Assembly (NCBI RefSeq): GCF_016786355.1
Contig: NZ_JADWYX010000029.1
Coordinates: 1 to 64,000, forward strand
Direction: 5' to 3'
Source: Frankia sp. AgB1.9
GTDB taxonomy: Bacteria; Actinomycetota; Actinomycetes; Frankiales; Frankiaceae
DNA length: 64,000 bases
Positions 1 to 8,044 of this stretch are shown here, one piece after another. A model generated the notes under the pieces. It worked only from the letters and a program-made list of their open reading frames with translations. It was not told where the DNA came from and searched no databases. The translations under genes and the position numbers were made by a program. How positions within the stretch are numbered: position 1 is the first letter of the stretch; the number at the start of each line of letters is the position of its first letter.

Positions 1-554
1 ATCACGCCACCACGCCGGCAAGATCAGGAACGGACCACAACCGGTACACACCACCAAGATTCAGGACAGGCACTAAGATCCTGGAAAACGTGTTGCCGGT
101 CCCCGTGGTCGCCGCCTGACCCCTCGGTGTGCTCCTACGCTCCACTTGCATAGGTGGTGACCTCCGCCCAATCGGGCACCAACGACTGATTTCGCGAATC
201 ATGGGATTATGAGATTCCCGGATACTCGTCTGTAGACATCCACCGACGTCCACCGACGTCCACCGGTCTAGGTCAGACGGTCGCCGGTTCCATGGACGTC
301 CACGTTCGTCCACGCCACTCGGCCAGCTTGGCTGCCAGCGTGGCCGCCATAGGCCCGAGGAGTGGTCACCGCGCGGCATGATCGCGACCTGCCTTCGACT
401 CGGCATCCCCGCGATCAGCGGATGAAGATCTTCGTCGGCAAGTCGACCCGTACCGCAGGTGCGCCAGCACCGAGGAGCGGAAGCGGCGCGGCAGCTCGCC
501 TGTGACCCCGGCAGTTGGCGAGGAACCGCCATAGAGCAGCGGCTCTGCGCTAGG
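1..554. other. Left-edge stretch with no supported gene
   Basis: A minus-strand open frame spans most of this stretch, but its composition (many Arg, Pro, Ser and Trp) and the lack of any recognisable domain suggest a chance frame in GC-rich DNA. The only structured feature seen is the short tandem repeat at 241-265. It may be decayed mobile DNA at the end of the neighbouring element, but nothing in it proves this. Confidence 0.4.
241..265. repeat. Short tandem repeat, 10-bp unit, about 2.5 copies
   Basis: The unit caccgacgtc occurs twice in tandem and is followed by a half copy (caccg). Looser relatives (gacgtccac, cgtccacg) lie at about 292-315. The pattern resembles iterons or a small regulator-binding array. 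No gene lies close enough to assign it a target. Confidence 0.5.
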
Positions 555-1025
555 TCACTTTGTTTCGTTGGCGTCTGGGACGTTAGCGCTGCTTTGCCCC
601 TGGTCTGCTTGCGCGCTGGCCGGCATACCAGGCCTTGATGTCACTGGGGCCAGCCTGCCCGGCCCCTCCTTGCCAATAATGCTCCGCCAAATAGAGATGA
701 TCGCGCCAAGGACGTCTACTAAAATTGCGGAGGTAGCAATCGCCACTGTTTCTTGTGAAAAGTTTCGACTTTGAAATATAATCCACGCACAGATAATGAC
801 CACAAACATCATTAGAAAAATTGAAGCCGCAGCCATTACTAGTCGCATGGCATCCCAGATTCTGTCCTGAGATTTCCGGCGCTCAAAGACCTCTATTTGC
901 TGGCGCAGCGCCTCGTTCTCGAACATGTAACGAATACGATCGTTCATCGTAGCAGGCTCTGGAGCTTGTTGATTTTCGGGAGATTGAACGGCGCCCGGTG
1001 CTGGAAGTCCGGCGTTGCTAGTCAT
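555..1025 (-). CDS. Small membrane protein paired with the TIR gene
   Basis: A 156-residue protein of unknown family. Residues 1-30 are Pro/Ala/Gln-rich, followed by a charged, probably helical stretch (about 30-55). Two hydrophobic segments follow (about 60-84 and 93-113), and the tail is polar. It starts eight bases inside the end of the upstream TIR gene, so the two are very likely co-translated. The DNA is clearly less GC-rich than the neighbouring element, as is that of the TIR gene, suggesting joint acquisition. By analogy with other two-gene TIR/membrane modules it could be a membrane partner or immunity-type protein, but the sequence does not show this. Confidence 0.7.
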   Translation of the reverse strand: MTSNAGLPAPGAVQSPENQQAPEPATMNDRIRYMFENEALRQQIEVFERRKSQDRIWDAMRLVMAAASIFLMMFVVIICAWIIFQSRNFSQETVAIATSAILVDVLGAIISIWRSIIGKEGPGRLAPVTSRPGMPASAQADQGQSSANVPDANETK

Positions 1026-1755
1026 GCGCCGGCCCCTCGTGGTCAGTTGAGCTACTCGGACCGCGGCGGAGGGAGCGGAACGAGAGTGCGATTGTCTCGA
1101 CCAGAATGGTAGCCAAGACGCCGATGGCTACTCCCGCAGCCGATGAGCCATGCCAGCTGCGCAATAAGAAGACAAGAATGGAGAGAATTCCAAGAATTAC
1201 GACCGGCACCAAAAACAGTACGAGAAATGTTAGCGTCTGTCGCGAGCGAGTCTGCCGCCTGCGATACCAGTCGACCTCTTCGGCGTTGAGGAGTCGGCGG
1301 TTAGCATCAATGGCTCTAATTTGGTTGTCGAGGTCAATCTTAGTTCCGTGGAGCGGCTTCCTTCGAACTGCGGATACTATGCGCTCCAGCGCCAGATGGT
1401 TGTCGGCACCCCGGACGTATTCGACGCCTTGTATGTAAGCAAGGAGTGGGGGTATCTCGGAGTCATCCGTGAAGACGGGTATTACAACCGGACCCGATTC
1501 CTGGATCGTTCTTGCAGTGGCGAAGGCGGCCTCTGTTCGCGCCCAGTGACTGCGCATGTAATCCTTTGAGAGGATAATCACGATCGCGTCAGCTGTTTCG
1601 ATCTGTGTCGAAACTCTCGCGGACCAATTGTCGCCTGGCGCAACATGATCGGCGGCGAGCCACGCATTGATCGAGTTCTGCCTAAGGTATGCCGCAATCT
1701 CGCGCGCAATGTCGACGGTTTCGCCCGTATAGCTTAGAAAGACGTCCACCCTCAC
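1018..1755 (-). CDS. TIR-domain protein with two C-terminal membrane segments
   Basis: A 245-residue protein with a GTG start. The TIR domain occupies residues 1-135 and opens with the strand and loop VDVFLSYTGE. The Ser-x-Trp-x-x-x-Glu motif places the putative NADase glutamate at Glu75. A basic linker (about 135-170) leads to two hydrophobic helices (about 172-198 and 205-226) and a short tail. Bacterial TIR domains commonly hydrolyse NAD or signal through modified NAD products. Here the membrane tether suggests an effector held at the inner face of the membrane. It overlaps the following membrane-protein gene by eight bases, giving a compact two-gene module. A defence role is inferred from domain type only. 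Confidence 0.85.
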   Translation of the reverse strand: MRVDVFLSYTGETVDIAREIAAYLRQNSINAWLAADHVAPGDNWSARVSTQIETADAIVIILSKDYMRSHWARTEAAFATARTIQESGPVVIPVFTDDSEIPPLLAYIQGVEYVRGADNHLALERIVSAVRRKPLHGTKIDLDNQIRAIDANRRLLNAEEVDWYRRRQTRSRQTLTFLVLFLVPVVILGILSILVFLLRSWHGSSAAGVAIGVLATILVETIALSFRSLRRGPSSSTDHEGPAHD

Positions 1756-1958
1756 CCCCGTCGCGTGATCGTCCCGCAGTTGTTCCGCCTTGGCAAGGGG
1801 GCGGTCAAGCCGATATGAGGAGATGGCAGCCCAGATGCGACGCTCCGGCGAGCATGGCGCGCCAGCGCCACGCGCAGCCGCCGCGCGGCGCGGCCAGTCT
1901 GCTTGATCTCAAAACGAGCAATTCGGCAGGTGGCGGCCTCGTTGGTCGCGCCTCGCAT

Positions 1959-2636
1959 CTACGGGCCGGTGAACGTGACCGTGTGGCGGGTGCTCCAGCG
2001 GTAGGTGTGGCCCTCGCGGCGAAGTTCGAGGAGGCTCACGCTGGCGACGGGGACGACGATCGCTGGCTCCTGACGGAGTTCGGTGAGACGGCGGATGACC
2101 TCGCCGGCGGGTGGGGTGGCGTTGCAGTAGGTGACGCTGACGTGGGGCTTGAACCTGGCGGGTTCCGCGGGAACCTGGTCGGCGCCGAGTTCGTCGGCGA
2201 TGGCCTGGCGTAGGCGCTCGCGGACTTCGGCAACGGGATGCCAGGGGGCGGCCCGTAGGAAGGTGCCGCCCGGGTACGAGGCGATCGGGCCGATCGTCAG
2301 CGTGAACGGGGCGATGTCCGCCATGCGGGCGTCGGCGTTCTCGCCGATCCGCTCGGCGGCCTCGGGGCTGACCTCGTCGGGGAAGCCGACTCCTTGGACG
2401 GTCATGTGGATGCCGTCCGGGGGAACCGGGTCTAGGTAGTTCAGGTCGGCGAGGGCCTGCTGGTGGTGGGCGATGTGGTCACGGAGGGCTTGGTCGTCGA
2501 AGACGAAGTACCACGTCAGGTAGTTGCGTCCTGGCCGGTGGCCGGGGCGCCAGTACCAGTGGTTGGCCAGCTGCTCGGTGCGCTGGAAGATTTCCCAGTC
2601 TTCGGCGTCGACCTGGTCCTCGTGGGAGTGCGGCAC
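1959..2636 (-). CDS. 2H phosphoesterase family protein (2'-5' RNA ligase-like)
   Basis: A 225-residue protein of the 2H (LigT-like) phosphoesterase superfamily. The two signature motifs are visible as HMTV (about residue 97) and HVSV (about 165), spaced as expected for the two-lobed fold in which the histidines act on cyclic or 2',5'-phosphodiester bonds. The N-terminal half has a conserved-looking Trp/Tyr-rich stretch. It starts with GTG 25 bp after the XRE regulator gene and is probably co-transcribed with it. Such regulator/enzyme pairs occur as cargo in actinomycete integrative elements. The substrate cannot be predicted. Confidence 0.8.
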   Translation of the reverse strand: MPHSHEDQVDAEDWEIFQRTEQLANHWYWRPGHRPGRNYLTWYFVFDDQALRDHIAHHQQALADLNYLDPVPPDGIHMTVQGVGFPDEVSPEAAERIGENADARMADIAPFTLTIGPIASYPGGTFLRAAPWHPVAEVRERLRQAIADELGADQVPAEPARFKPHVSVTYCNATPPAGEVIRRLTELRQEPAIVVPVASVSLLELRREGHTYRWSTRHTVTFTGP

Positions 2637-2661
2637 TCCGTCAGGCTAGAACCGGGGCGAT

Positions 2662-4005
2662 TCAGGCGCTGGGGACACGCCAGGCGGCGACGGCTTCGGC
2701 AACTTCGGCGATCTCGGGTACGTGTGCCCAGGGGGCGGCGCTGGTGACGAAGTCCTTGGCGCGGCTGGCCACGATCTGCGATCGCAGCTTCGCTCCGACG
2801 GTCAGCGCCTCGGATACCAGGACTCCGGCGCGGTCGGGCTCGGCGTTGCGGTCGGTCAGGTAGGTCAGGCTCGCGTCGACCAGCGTCAGCGCGTGGCTGG
2901 CGGCCGAGTTCGATCGGGCGAAGATCGGGATGGCCTCGTCGGTGAACTCGCGGACGCGGTCGACGGCGCCCAAAGCGAGGTAGGCGCTGGCGGCGTTGCC
3001 GGCGAGGCGAGCGGCGCCGAACGGCTCGAACGACAGGAAGTAGCCGACCGGGTCGACGTGGTCGGCCCGAGCGTGGGCTGCAAGGGCGCGGCTGACCGCG
3101 TCATCCACGCCGCGACGGTCGCCGAGCTTGCCAAGGGTGCGGGCTTCGCCGCTGATCGCTAGACGGATGGACGCGGGGCCTCCGGCCGCGTAGCGCTGGC
3201 CGTCGCGGGCGTAATCCAACGCCTGCTTGTAGCGGCCGGCGTAGAAGGCAACGAAGCTCTGCGTTCCGCGGACCCATGCGGCGAGGTCGCGGTTGCCGGC
3301 GGCCTGGGCGAGGCTCATCGCCTCGTTGCAGTAGGCGCGGGCGAGCAACTCGTTGCCCAGGTCGAACGCGAGGTAGCCGAGCAGTCCGGACAGCTTTCCG
3401 GCAACGACGTACAGGTCACCGCGGTAACGCGGGTGCTGGTGGCCGCTCATCAGCTCGGCGACATAGCGGCGCTGGCGAAGCGCGGTCGGATACGCGGTCG
3501 CGGCGTCGGAGCTCTCGTACCGGCGGCCGATCAGGTCGACGCTCATGTCGAGCTGCTGAACTGCGGACTCGTTGACGTTGGTCGCGGCGAACAGCTGCAT
3601 CCGCTGGGTGACCTCGTCCAGCTCCTCATCCGCGGCCAGGACCACGGTCGCGGCCGTCGCAGCAAGAACGATTCGACGGTCTGGGCCAGTGTGCTCGGCG
3701 GCGGCTGGTGGCTCATGCACCGCGGCCGGCTCGGCGAGTCCGAGCAGCGCGCGGGGAATGTCCAGGCCGCTCGCGAACCGCTCGTACATATCCAGGCTGG
3801 TGACCTGGCGCTTTCCTCGGATGATGTGCGAGATGTGCGACTGCGGGACCTCACATGCCGTGGCGATCTGAGTCTGGGTCGCGCCGCTCCACCGTTGGTA
3901 GATCTTCAGGAAGGCGCCGATATCTCTGTTGGCCAGGGCTTCCGCGACTTCGGGGCGATGCCAGAAATCGGCCGGGGGGACGGGGCGCGGGCGGCGTGGG
4001 GTCAT
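2662..4005 (-). CDS. XRE-family regulator with TPR-like sensor region
   Basis: A 447-residue protein. An N-terminal helix-turn-helix of the XRE type is seen at about residues 32-85 (QTQIATACEVPQSHISHI followed by a GKR turn). A long Ala-rich alpha-helical region from about 110 to 440 resembles the TPR-type helical repeats of large actinobacterial XRE regulators. A GGAAGG-like ribosome site precedes the ATG. It is followed 25 bp later by the 2H phosphoesterase gene. The region opposite its start leads into the integrative element genes, so it may control element functions or simply its downstream enzyme. Confidence 0.82.
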   Translation of the reverse strand: MTPRRPRPVPPADFWHRPEVAEALANRDIGAFLKIYQRWSGATQTQIATACEVPQSHISHIIRGKRQVTSLDMYERFASGLDIPRALLGLAEPAAVHEPPAAAEHTGPDRRIVLAATAATVVLAADEELDEVTQRMQLFAATNVNESAVQQLDMSVDLIGRRYESSDAATAYPTALRQRRYVAELMSGHQHPRYRGDLYVVAGKLSGLLGYLAFDLGNELLARAYCNEAMSLAQAAGNRDLAAWVRGTQSFVAFYAGRYKQALDYARDGQRYAAGGPASIRLAISGEARTLGKLGDRRGVDDAVSRALAAHARADHVDPVGYFLSFEPFGAARLAGNAASAYLALGAVDRVREFTDEAIPIFARSNSAASHALTLVDASLTYLTDRNAEPDRAGVLVSEALTVGAKLRSQIVASRAKDFVTSAAPWAHVPEIAEVAEAVAAWRVPSA

Positions 4006-4200
4006 GACGCGGGCCTTCCGTGCGGGCGGCGTATCCCTACCGTGTCGGTGGCGGCACTATGCGGAAGTGTAGCCACCCTTCGTATACGCCCGTAGCTCTT
4101 TCCGCTGCGCTCGCGTCGCCGAAAGGCTGGGCGACAACCCCGCCGTGTGGTGCATGACGCGGGGTGACATTCGCTCGGCACGGATGATGGGAAGGGCCGG

Positions 4201-4725
4201 ATGACACCTGACCTCGCAGAACACGACGATGCGGGCCGTGGGCTCGATGAATCGGCAGAAGATCCAGCGGCCTCGGCGGGCACCGATACGGATACGAAGG
4301 TGCGGCGACCGGAGACGCCCGGTGTCGTCGCGACCCCGTGGGACGGGCAGGACTGGGCCTTGGTCGTGGCGTCGGGCTCCGATCTCGCGGAGTTGTACGA
4401 CCAGATCGCGCGGCTTCCGGCAGGGCTCGCGTTCGCCGAGGCGTTCGGGGATGTCGATCTGGTCCTCGTCTACCGGCCGGCGACCGAGCCTCCGTCCAGC
4501 GCTGGACTGCTTGACCTGCTCGCGGCTGGGGCGGTGGAACGCGGCGGGGCGCTCGTCGGGCCGGCTGGGCCGGATGGGCTCTCGGCCGGCGATCGTTACG
4601 TGACGGCGGCAGAGCGTACGGCGTTCGCCGACGGGCAGGCGGACGCCCTCGCTGCGGTGAGGCGCGTGCTTACCGGGGTGCTGGAAGTACCGGCGGACCA
4701 CGGCTCGGTGGCCCTGGCGTCGTAG
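4201..4725 (+). CDS. Element-encoded hypothetical protein, related to 10420-10728
   Basis: A 174-residue acidic protein of unknown function. A GGGAAGGG ribosome site lies just before the ATG. Residues 1-45 are low-complexity. The core (about 50-100) contains the pattern LPAG-x-x-F-x-E-x-F-x-DV-x-x-VL-x-Y-R, which recurs in the 102-residue protein at 10420-10728 of the same element. The two proteins are therefore probably members of one small family. It lies between two regulators and is divergent from the XRE/2H operon. No enzymatic motif is visible. Confidence 0.65.
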   Translation: MTPDLAEHDDAGRGLDESAEDPAASAGTDTDTKVRRPETPGVVATPWDGQDWALVVASGSDLAELYDQIARLPAGLAFAEAFGDVDLVLVYRPATEPPSSAGLLDLLAAGAVERGGALVGPAGPDGLSAGDRYVTAAERTAFADGQADALAAVRRVLTGVLEVPADHGSVALAS

Positions 4726-4899
4726 CGGCCTCATCCCGGACCGCCAGTGGGCCGGACCTGACGGGCGAGTAAACCCGCAGGTCCGGCTCTCGTCGTTCCC
4801 TGCGGCGGCATGCACACCGCCCCCACGCCTGGCGGCCGATGGCTCGTGCCGTGGGTGAGCGCTCGTGTCCTGGCGGAGCGGGGCCGCGGGTGTTACCTG

Positions 4900-5322
4900 C
4901 TACAGGCGGTTCTCGATGCGGTCGATCTGACGCTCGATGCGCAGGACCGCGGCGAGGAGCTGCGCGGCTGTGTCCGCGGGAATCAGCCCGGCGGCGTCGG
5001 GATCGGAGACCAGGACGCGCAGCAGGTGGTTGTCGGGCCAGCCAAGCGCGCGGCAGATGGCGGCGAGGGTCTCGTTCTGCACGCGGCGCCCGCCCGCTCC
5101 ACGCTGGAGCACGCGCACGGTCGCGACGGATACCCCGGCGGCGTCGGCAAGCTGCTGCTGACCGATCCGGCGCTCGGCCATACGGCTGTTGAGCCAGTTC
5201 GCGACGGCGAGCCAGTCTTCGCCGTCGACCGGTCCGCGCGCGGTGTGCGGCTTCGCCGGTCGGCTGTCTGTCATCTCCATGACGCAAGCCAACCCGGCTT
5301 TTGTCGCCAAAGCAAACAACAT
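4900..5322 (-). CDS. XRE-family repressor-like regulator
   Basis: A 140-residue protein with a helix-turn-helix at about residues 52-78 (IGQQQLADAAGVSVATV, then LQRGAG). A leucine/arginine-rich C-terminal helix (ending in QIDRIENRL) probably dimerises. The start is uncertain. The ATG at 5322 lies five bases after a TATAAA -10 element, which fits a leaderless mRNA, while a later ATG at 5280 would remove 14 residues but has no clear ribosome site. It is divergent from the Pra-like activator gene across a promoter region full of inverted repeats, which is the usual position for the element's repressor. Confidence 0.75.
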   Translation of the reverse strand: MLFALATKAGLACVMEMTDSRPAKPHTARGPVDGEDWLAVANWLNSRMAERRIGQQQLADAAGVSVATVRVLQRGAGGRRVQNETLAAICRALGWPDNHLLRVLVSDPDAAGLIPADTAAQLLAAVLRIERQIDRIENRL

Positions 5323-5327
5323 CGCGA

Positions 5328-5345
5328 TTTATACCATGACGTCAT
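5328..5345 (-). promoter_or_regulatory. -10 element and palindrome before the XRE repressor
   Basis: Read on the minus strand, TATAAA lies at 5333-5328, five bases before the ATG at 5322. Immediately upstream is the perfect palindrome ATGACGTCAT (5336-5345). The palindrome sits where an autoregulating repressor would block RNA polymerase. The promoter role is inferred. Confidence 0.5.
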
Positions 5346-5394
5346 ACACAGGCGCATAGCAGGTTGGCGAGCGGTTCACGAGCGCGCATGGTTA

Positions 5395-5433
5395 GGACAC
5401 ACCCGATGTGTCCGGATAGCCGGATGTCGGGTC
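5395..5433 (+). promoter_or_regulatory. Nested inverted repeats upstream of the Pra-like gene
   Basis: GGACACA (5395-5401) and TGTGTCC (5407-5413) form a perfect 7-bp inverted repeat with a 5-bp spacer. An outer ACCCGA (5401-5406) pairs with TCGGGT (5427-5432). They lie 25-60 bp before the Pra-like start in the divergent intergenic region. They are good operator candidates for the adjacent XRE repressor or another element regulator. Confidence 0.5.
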
Positions 5434-5456
5434 TTTCCTAGCGGAGGTGTGCGACT

Positions 5457-5870
5457 GTGGCGATTCCTCGCCGGATTCCGATCGCGTTCGCGGACGCGTT
5501 CCCGAACGGTGCCTACGTGCTCGGCGTAGAGCAGTCCAACGATTTCGAGAAGTCCCGGCCGGGGGCGCCCCCGGTGCAGGAGCGTGACCGTGACACGGGC
5601 CTGCCCATGTGGGTCGTGCGGATCATGGATGCGGATCCGACGGCGCGGACCGCGGAGTTGAAGGTGAAGATCGCCGCTGAGGTGGCTCCAGTGATGCCGG
5701 ACCCGATCCCGGGGACGCCGTTTCGGCCGGTGGAGCTGGACGGTATCCAGGTGATTCCGTGGGTGGACTCGAACGGGGCGCGGCCGAAGCAGATGTTCGC
5801 GCTGCGGGCCTCGGGCCTGCGTCCGGCGTCGCCTGCGGCGGGCCGGCGGGGTTCGGGGGCTGCGGCGTGA
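5457..5870 (+). CDS. pra: Pra-like activator of AICE replication, integration and excision
   Basis: A 137-residue protein that starts with GTG after a GGAGG site (5443-5447). The N-terminus (PRRIPIAFADAFPNGAYVLG) and the later DTGLPMWVVRIMDADP and PGTPFRPVELDGIQVIPW stretches match my recollection of the family annotated as plasmid replication, integration and excision activator, named after Pra of the Streptomyces element pSAM2. In pSAM2 Pra turns on the replication and excision genes. It is first in the plus-strand transfer/replication operon, divergent from the XRE repressor, and overlaps the next gene by four bases. The family assignment is from memory of sequence patterns, not a search. 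Confidence 0.8.
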   Translation: MAIPRRIPIAFADAFPNGAYVLGVEQSNDFEKSRPGAPPVQERDRDTGLPMWVVRIMDADPTARTAELKVKIAAEVAPVMPDPIPGTPFRPVELDGIQVIPWVDSNGARPKQMFALRASGLRPASPAAGRRGSGAAA

Positions 5871-6202
5871 GCGGTCGGACGGTCAAGTCGCGCACCCGCC
5901 TGTCGTCGCACCTCTCGGTGTGTGGCGGGGCCTCGGTCCACCTCAACGTCTACCCGGAGCGGTCCCCGATCCTGACCCTGACCACGGGGGACGTCTCGGT
6001 GACGATCGCGATGTCGAACACCGACCTCGACGCGACGGCGATGCAGTTCGTCCGTGAGCTCGCGGACGCGGCGGCCCGGTTCGCCGAGGACTGCACCCGC
6101 TTCGCCCTCAACGCCGACCCGGCGGCGGAGCTGGTCCACCCGCCGACCGGACTGGCCGCGCCCTCGTCGGCGGGTCGTTCTCGGGGCTCACGCGCCGCTT
6201 AA
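5867..6202 (+). CDS. Element-encoded hypothetical protein, coupled to pra
   Basis: A 111-residue protein. The GTG at 5867 overlaps the stop of the preceding gene (GTGA), which makes this start far more likely than the upstream ATG in the same frame. The sequence has beta-rich segments (about 15-50), then an amphipathic helix (about 55-75). Its length and position resemble small genes between pra and tra in AICEs. No known domain is recognised. Translation is probably coupled to that of the Pra-like protein. Confidence 0.65.
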   Translation: MSGRTVKSRTRLSSHLSVCGGASVHLNVYPERSPILTLTTGDVSVTIAMSNTDLDATAMQFVRELADAAARFAEDCTRFALNADPAAELVHPPTGLAAPSSAGRSRGSRAA

Positions 6203-6219
6203 GCACGTTTCTCACGGGC

Positions 6220-6264
6220 GTCCCGGGGCCGCCGGCCTGACATAGACGTCGGCTGCCCCGGGAC
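6220..6264 (+). terminator. Hairpin and pyrimidine-rich tail before the tra gene
   Basis: GTCCCGGGGC (6220-6229) pairs perfectly with GCCCCGGGAC (6255-6264). A T/C-rich tract (about 6273-6298) follows. The structure would terminate or attenuate transcription from the pra operon just before the transfer gene. The loop is long (25 bases), so an attenuator or processing site is an alternative. Confidence 0.55.
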
Positions 6265-6313
6265 CTGCCCCGCATTTCTTCTCTTCCTTTCTTGCCCTTG
6301 GCTTTGCCCTGCC

Positions 6314-8044
6314 GTGAAACGGGTGGTATTTGTCATGCGCAGAATCAACGGGGATCGCCGTTTCCCGTCGCTGCCAGCACGTCACGACAAGATCCGCATA
6401 CCCCTGTGGTGGATCGTCGTCGGCATGCTCGGCCGCCTCGCCGGCCGCTGCCTACTCGTTGTGCTGCGGCATCCGGTCGCGGTCGGCGTGCTCGTCGTGC
6501 TGACGGCGTTCTGCCGCCAGACCGGCGTGCTCGGCCTGGGTGCGCTCGCCGGCTTCGTCGTGCTGGTCTCGGCGGCGTGGCGGCTCGCGCATCGGGCGTC
6601 GTTTGACCGGGCGGCCTGGTGGACCTGGGGACGGCTGCGGCTCGTGGCCGTTTACCGGCGGAAGTGGCGGCCGGCGACGTTGCATTGCGGCCTGGCGATC
6701 CAGATCCCCGCGTCCAACGCCGAGACCGTCAGCTTCGACGAGTATTTCCCCCGCATCCGCGGCTTCCGCGCGTCGGTCGCGGTCGAGTCGCTGCGCGTCG
6801 AGCTGCTCCCTGGACAGACCCCGGAGCAGTGGGCAGAGCAGGCCGAGGCGCTGCGCCACGTCTACCGGGCGCGGGCGTGCCGGGTGCGCTGCGATCAGGT
6901 CGGGTTCGTCTGGCTGGATTTCTACCGCCGCGATCCCCTCGACAAGACTGTGCCCCCGGCACCTGTCGACGGCCTGGGCGGACCGGACGGTCTGGAGAAC
7001 CTGCCGATCGGCCGGCGTGAAGACGGCGGCCCGTGGTTGCTGCCGCTTCGCGGTTCGCACGTCCTGGTAGCGGGTGCGACGGGGTCGGGTAAGGGGTCGG
7101 TGTTGTGGTCGCTGATCCGCGCGCTCGGTCCGGCCGTCGCCGCAGGGCTCGCGGAGCTGTGGGTGTGCGATCCCAAGGGCGGCATGGAGATGGCCGCGGG
7201 CGCGCCGCTGTTCGCCCGGTTTGCCTACGACCTGCCCTCCATCGCCGATCTCCTCGACGACGCGGTCGCCCGGATGCAGTCCCGCGCGGACGGGCTACGC
7301 GGCGTCGCCCGGCTGCACACGCCGACGGTCGGTGACCCGCTGATCGTGGTCCTGGTCGACGAGATCGCGGCCCTGACGGCCTACGTGACAGATCGTGATC
7401 TTAAGCGGCGGCTCTCCGCGTCGCTGGGCCTGCTGCTGTCCCAGGGCCGCGCGCCGGGCGTCGTCGTCGTGGCCGCGGTGCAGGACCCGCGCAAGGAGAC
7501 GTTGCCGTTCCGTGACCTGTTCCCGGTCAGGGTCGCGCTGCGCCTGGTGGAAGCCGAACAGGTTGACCTCGTGCTCGGGGCCGGCGCCCACGACAAGGGC
7601 GCGCGCTGCCAGGACATCCCACCGAACCTCCAGGGAACCGGCTACGTCGCGGAAGACGGCGGCGGCGACCCGATTCGCGTGCGGGCGTCCTGGCCGGACG
7701 ATGCGGAGATCCGCCGGACCATCGACCGCTACAGCGCTCCCACCGCCGGTGCCATCGCGGTTGTGCGCCCGGTTCCAGCACGCCTGGTACCAGCGCGCGG
7801 GGCGCTGGCCGGGCCGACGATCGCCCCCGACATCGCGGACATCCTGCGGTCCCGTGGCTTCGGGCACCTCCTTGGACTCGACGGACCGGCTCGACGTCGG
7901 CGGCTGGCCTGGCCATGGCGCAAGGCAGACGGTCCGGGTCCGAACCGTGGCCCGCAGGCGGGCTGGGTGCCTGATCTCGACCGGCCGGCGGATGGCTGGT
8001 TGCCCGATCTCACCGAGTACGGGAACCCCTGGAACGAGAAGTGA
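6314..8044 (+). CDS. traSA: FtsK/SpoIIIE-type DNA translocase for conjugal transfer (Tra)
   Basis: A 576-residue protein of the septal DNA translocator family that moves double-stranded DNA during actinobacterial mycelial conjugation. One or two N-terminal membrane segments lie at about 30-90. A linker domain follows, then the ATPase core with Walker A GATGSGKGS (about 254-262) and Walker B IVVLVDEIAAL (Asp349, Glu350). It starts with GTG at 6314, while an internal ATG at 6335 is an alternative. The stop overlaps the start of the replication initiator by four bases. A tra gene directly upstream of a Rep gene, with int and xis downstream, fits an AICE. Confidence 0.88.
   Translation: MKRVVFVMRRINGDRRFPSLPARHDKIRIPLWWIVVGMLGRLAGRCLLVVLRHPVAVGVLVVLTAFCRQTGVLGLGALAGFVVLVSAAWRLAHRASFDRAAWWTWGRLRLVAVYRRKWRPATLHCGLAIQIPASNAETVSFDEYFPRIRGFRASVAVESLRVELLPGQTPEQWAEQAEALRHVYRARACRVRCDQVGFVWLDFYRRDPLDKTVPPAPVDGLGGPDGLENLPIGRREDGGPWLLPLRGSHVLVAGATGSGKGSVLWSLIRALGPAVAAGLAELWVCDPKGGMEMAAGAPLFARFAYDLPSIADLLDDAVARMQSRADGLRGVARLHTPTVGDPLIVVLVDEIAALTAYVTDRDLKRRLSASLGLLLSQGRAPGVVVVAAVQDPRKETLPFRDLFPVRVALRLVEAEQVDLVLGAGAHDKGARCQDIPPNLQGTGYVAEDGGGDPIRVRASWPDDAEIRRTIDRYSAPTAGAIAVVRPVPARLVPARGALAGPTIAPDIADILRSRGFGHLLGLDGPARRRRLAWPWRKADGPGPNRGPQAGWVPDLDRPADGWLPDLTEYGNPWNEK

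Noticed and set aside
2..532. Minus-strand 176-codon frame at the left edge
   Set aside because: Composition and lack of motifs suggest chance, and it spans the short tandem repeat.
4057..5287. Minus-strand Arg-rich frames around the 4201 and 4900 genes
   Set aside because: They are shadows of the two genes and have very high Arg content.
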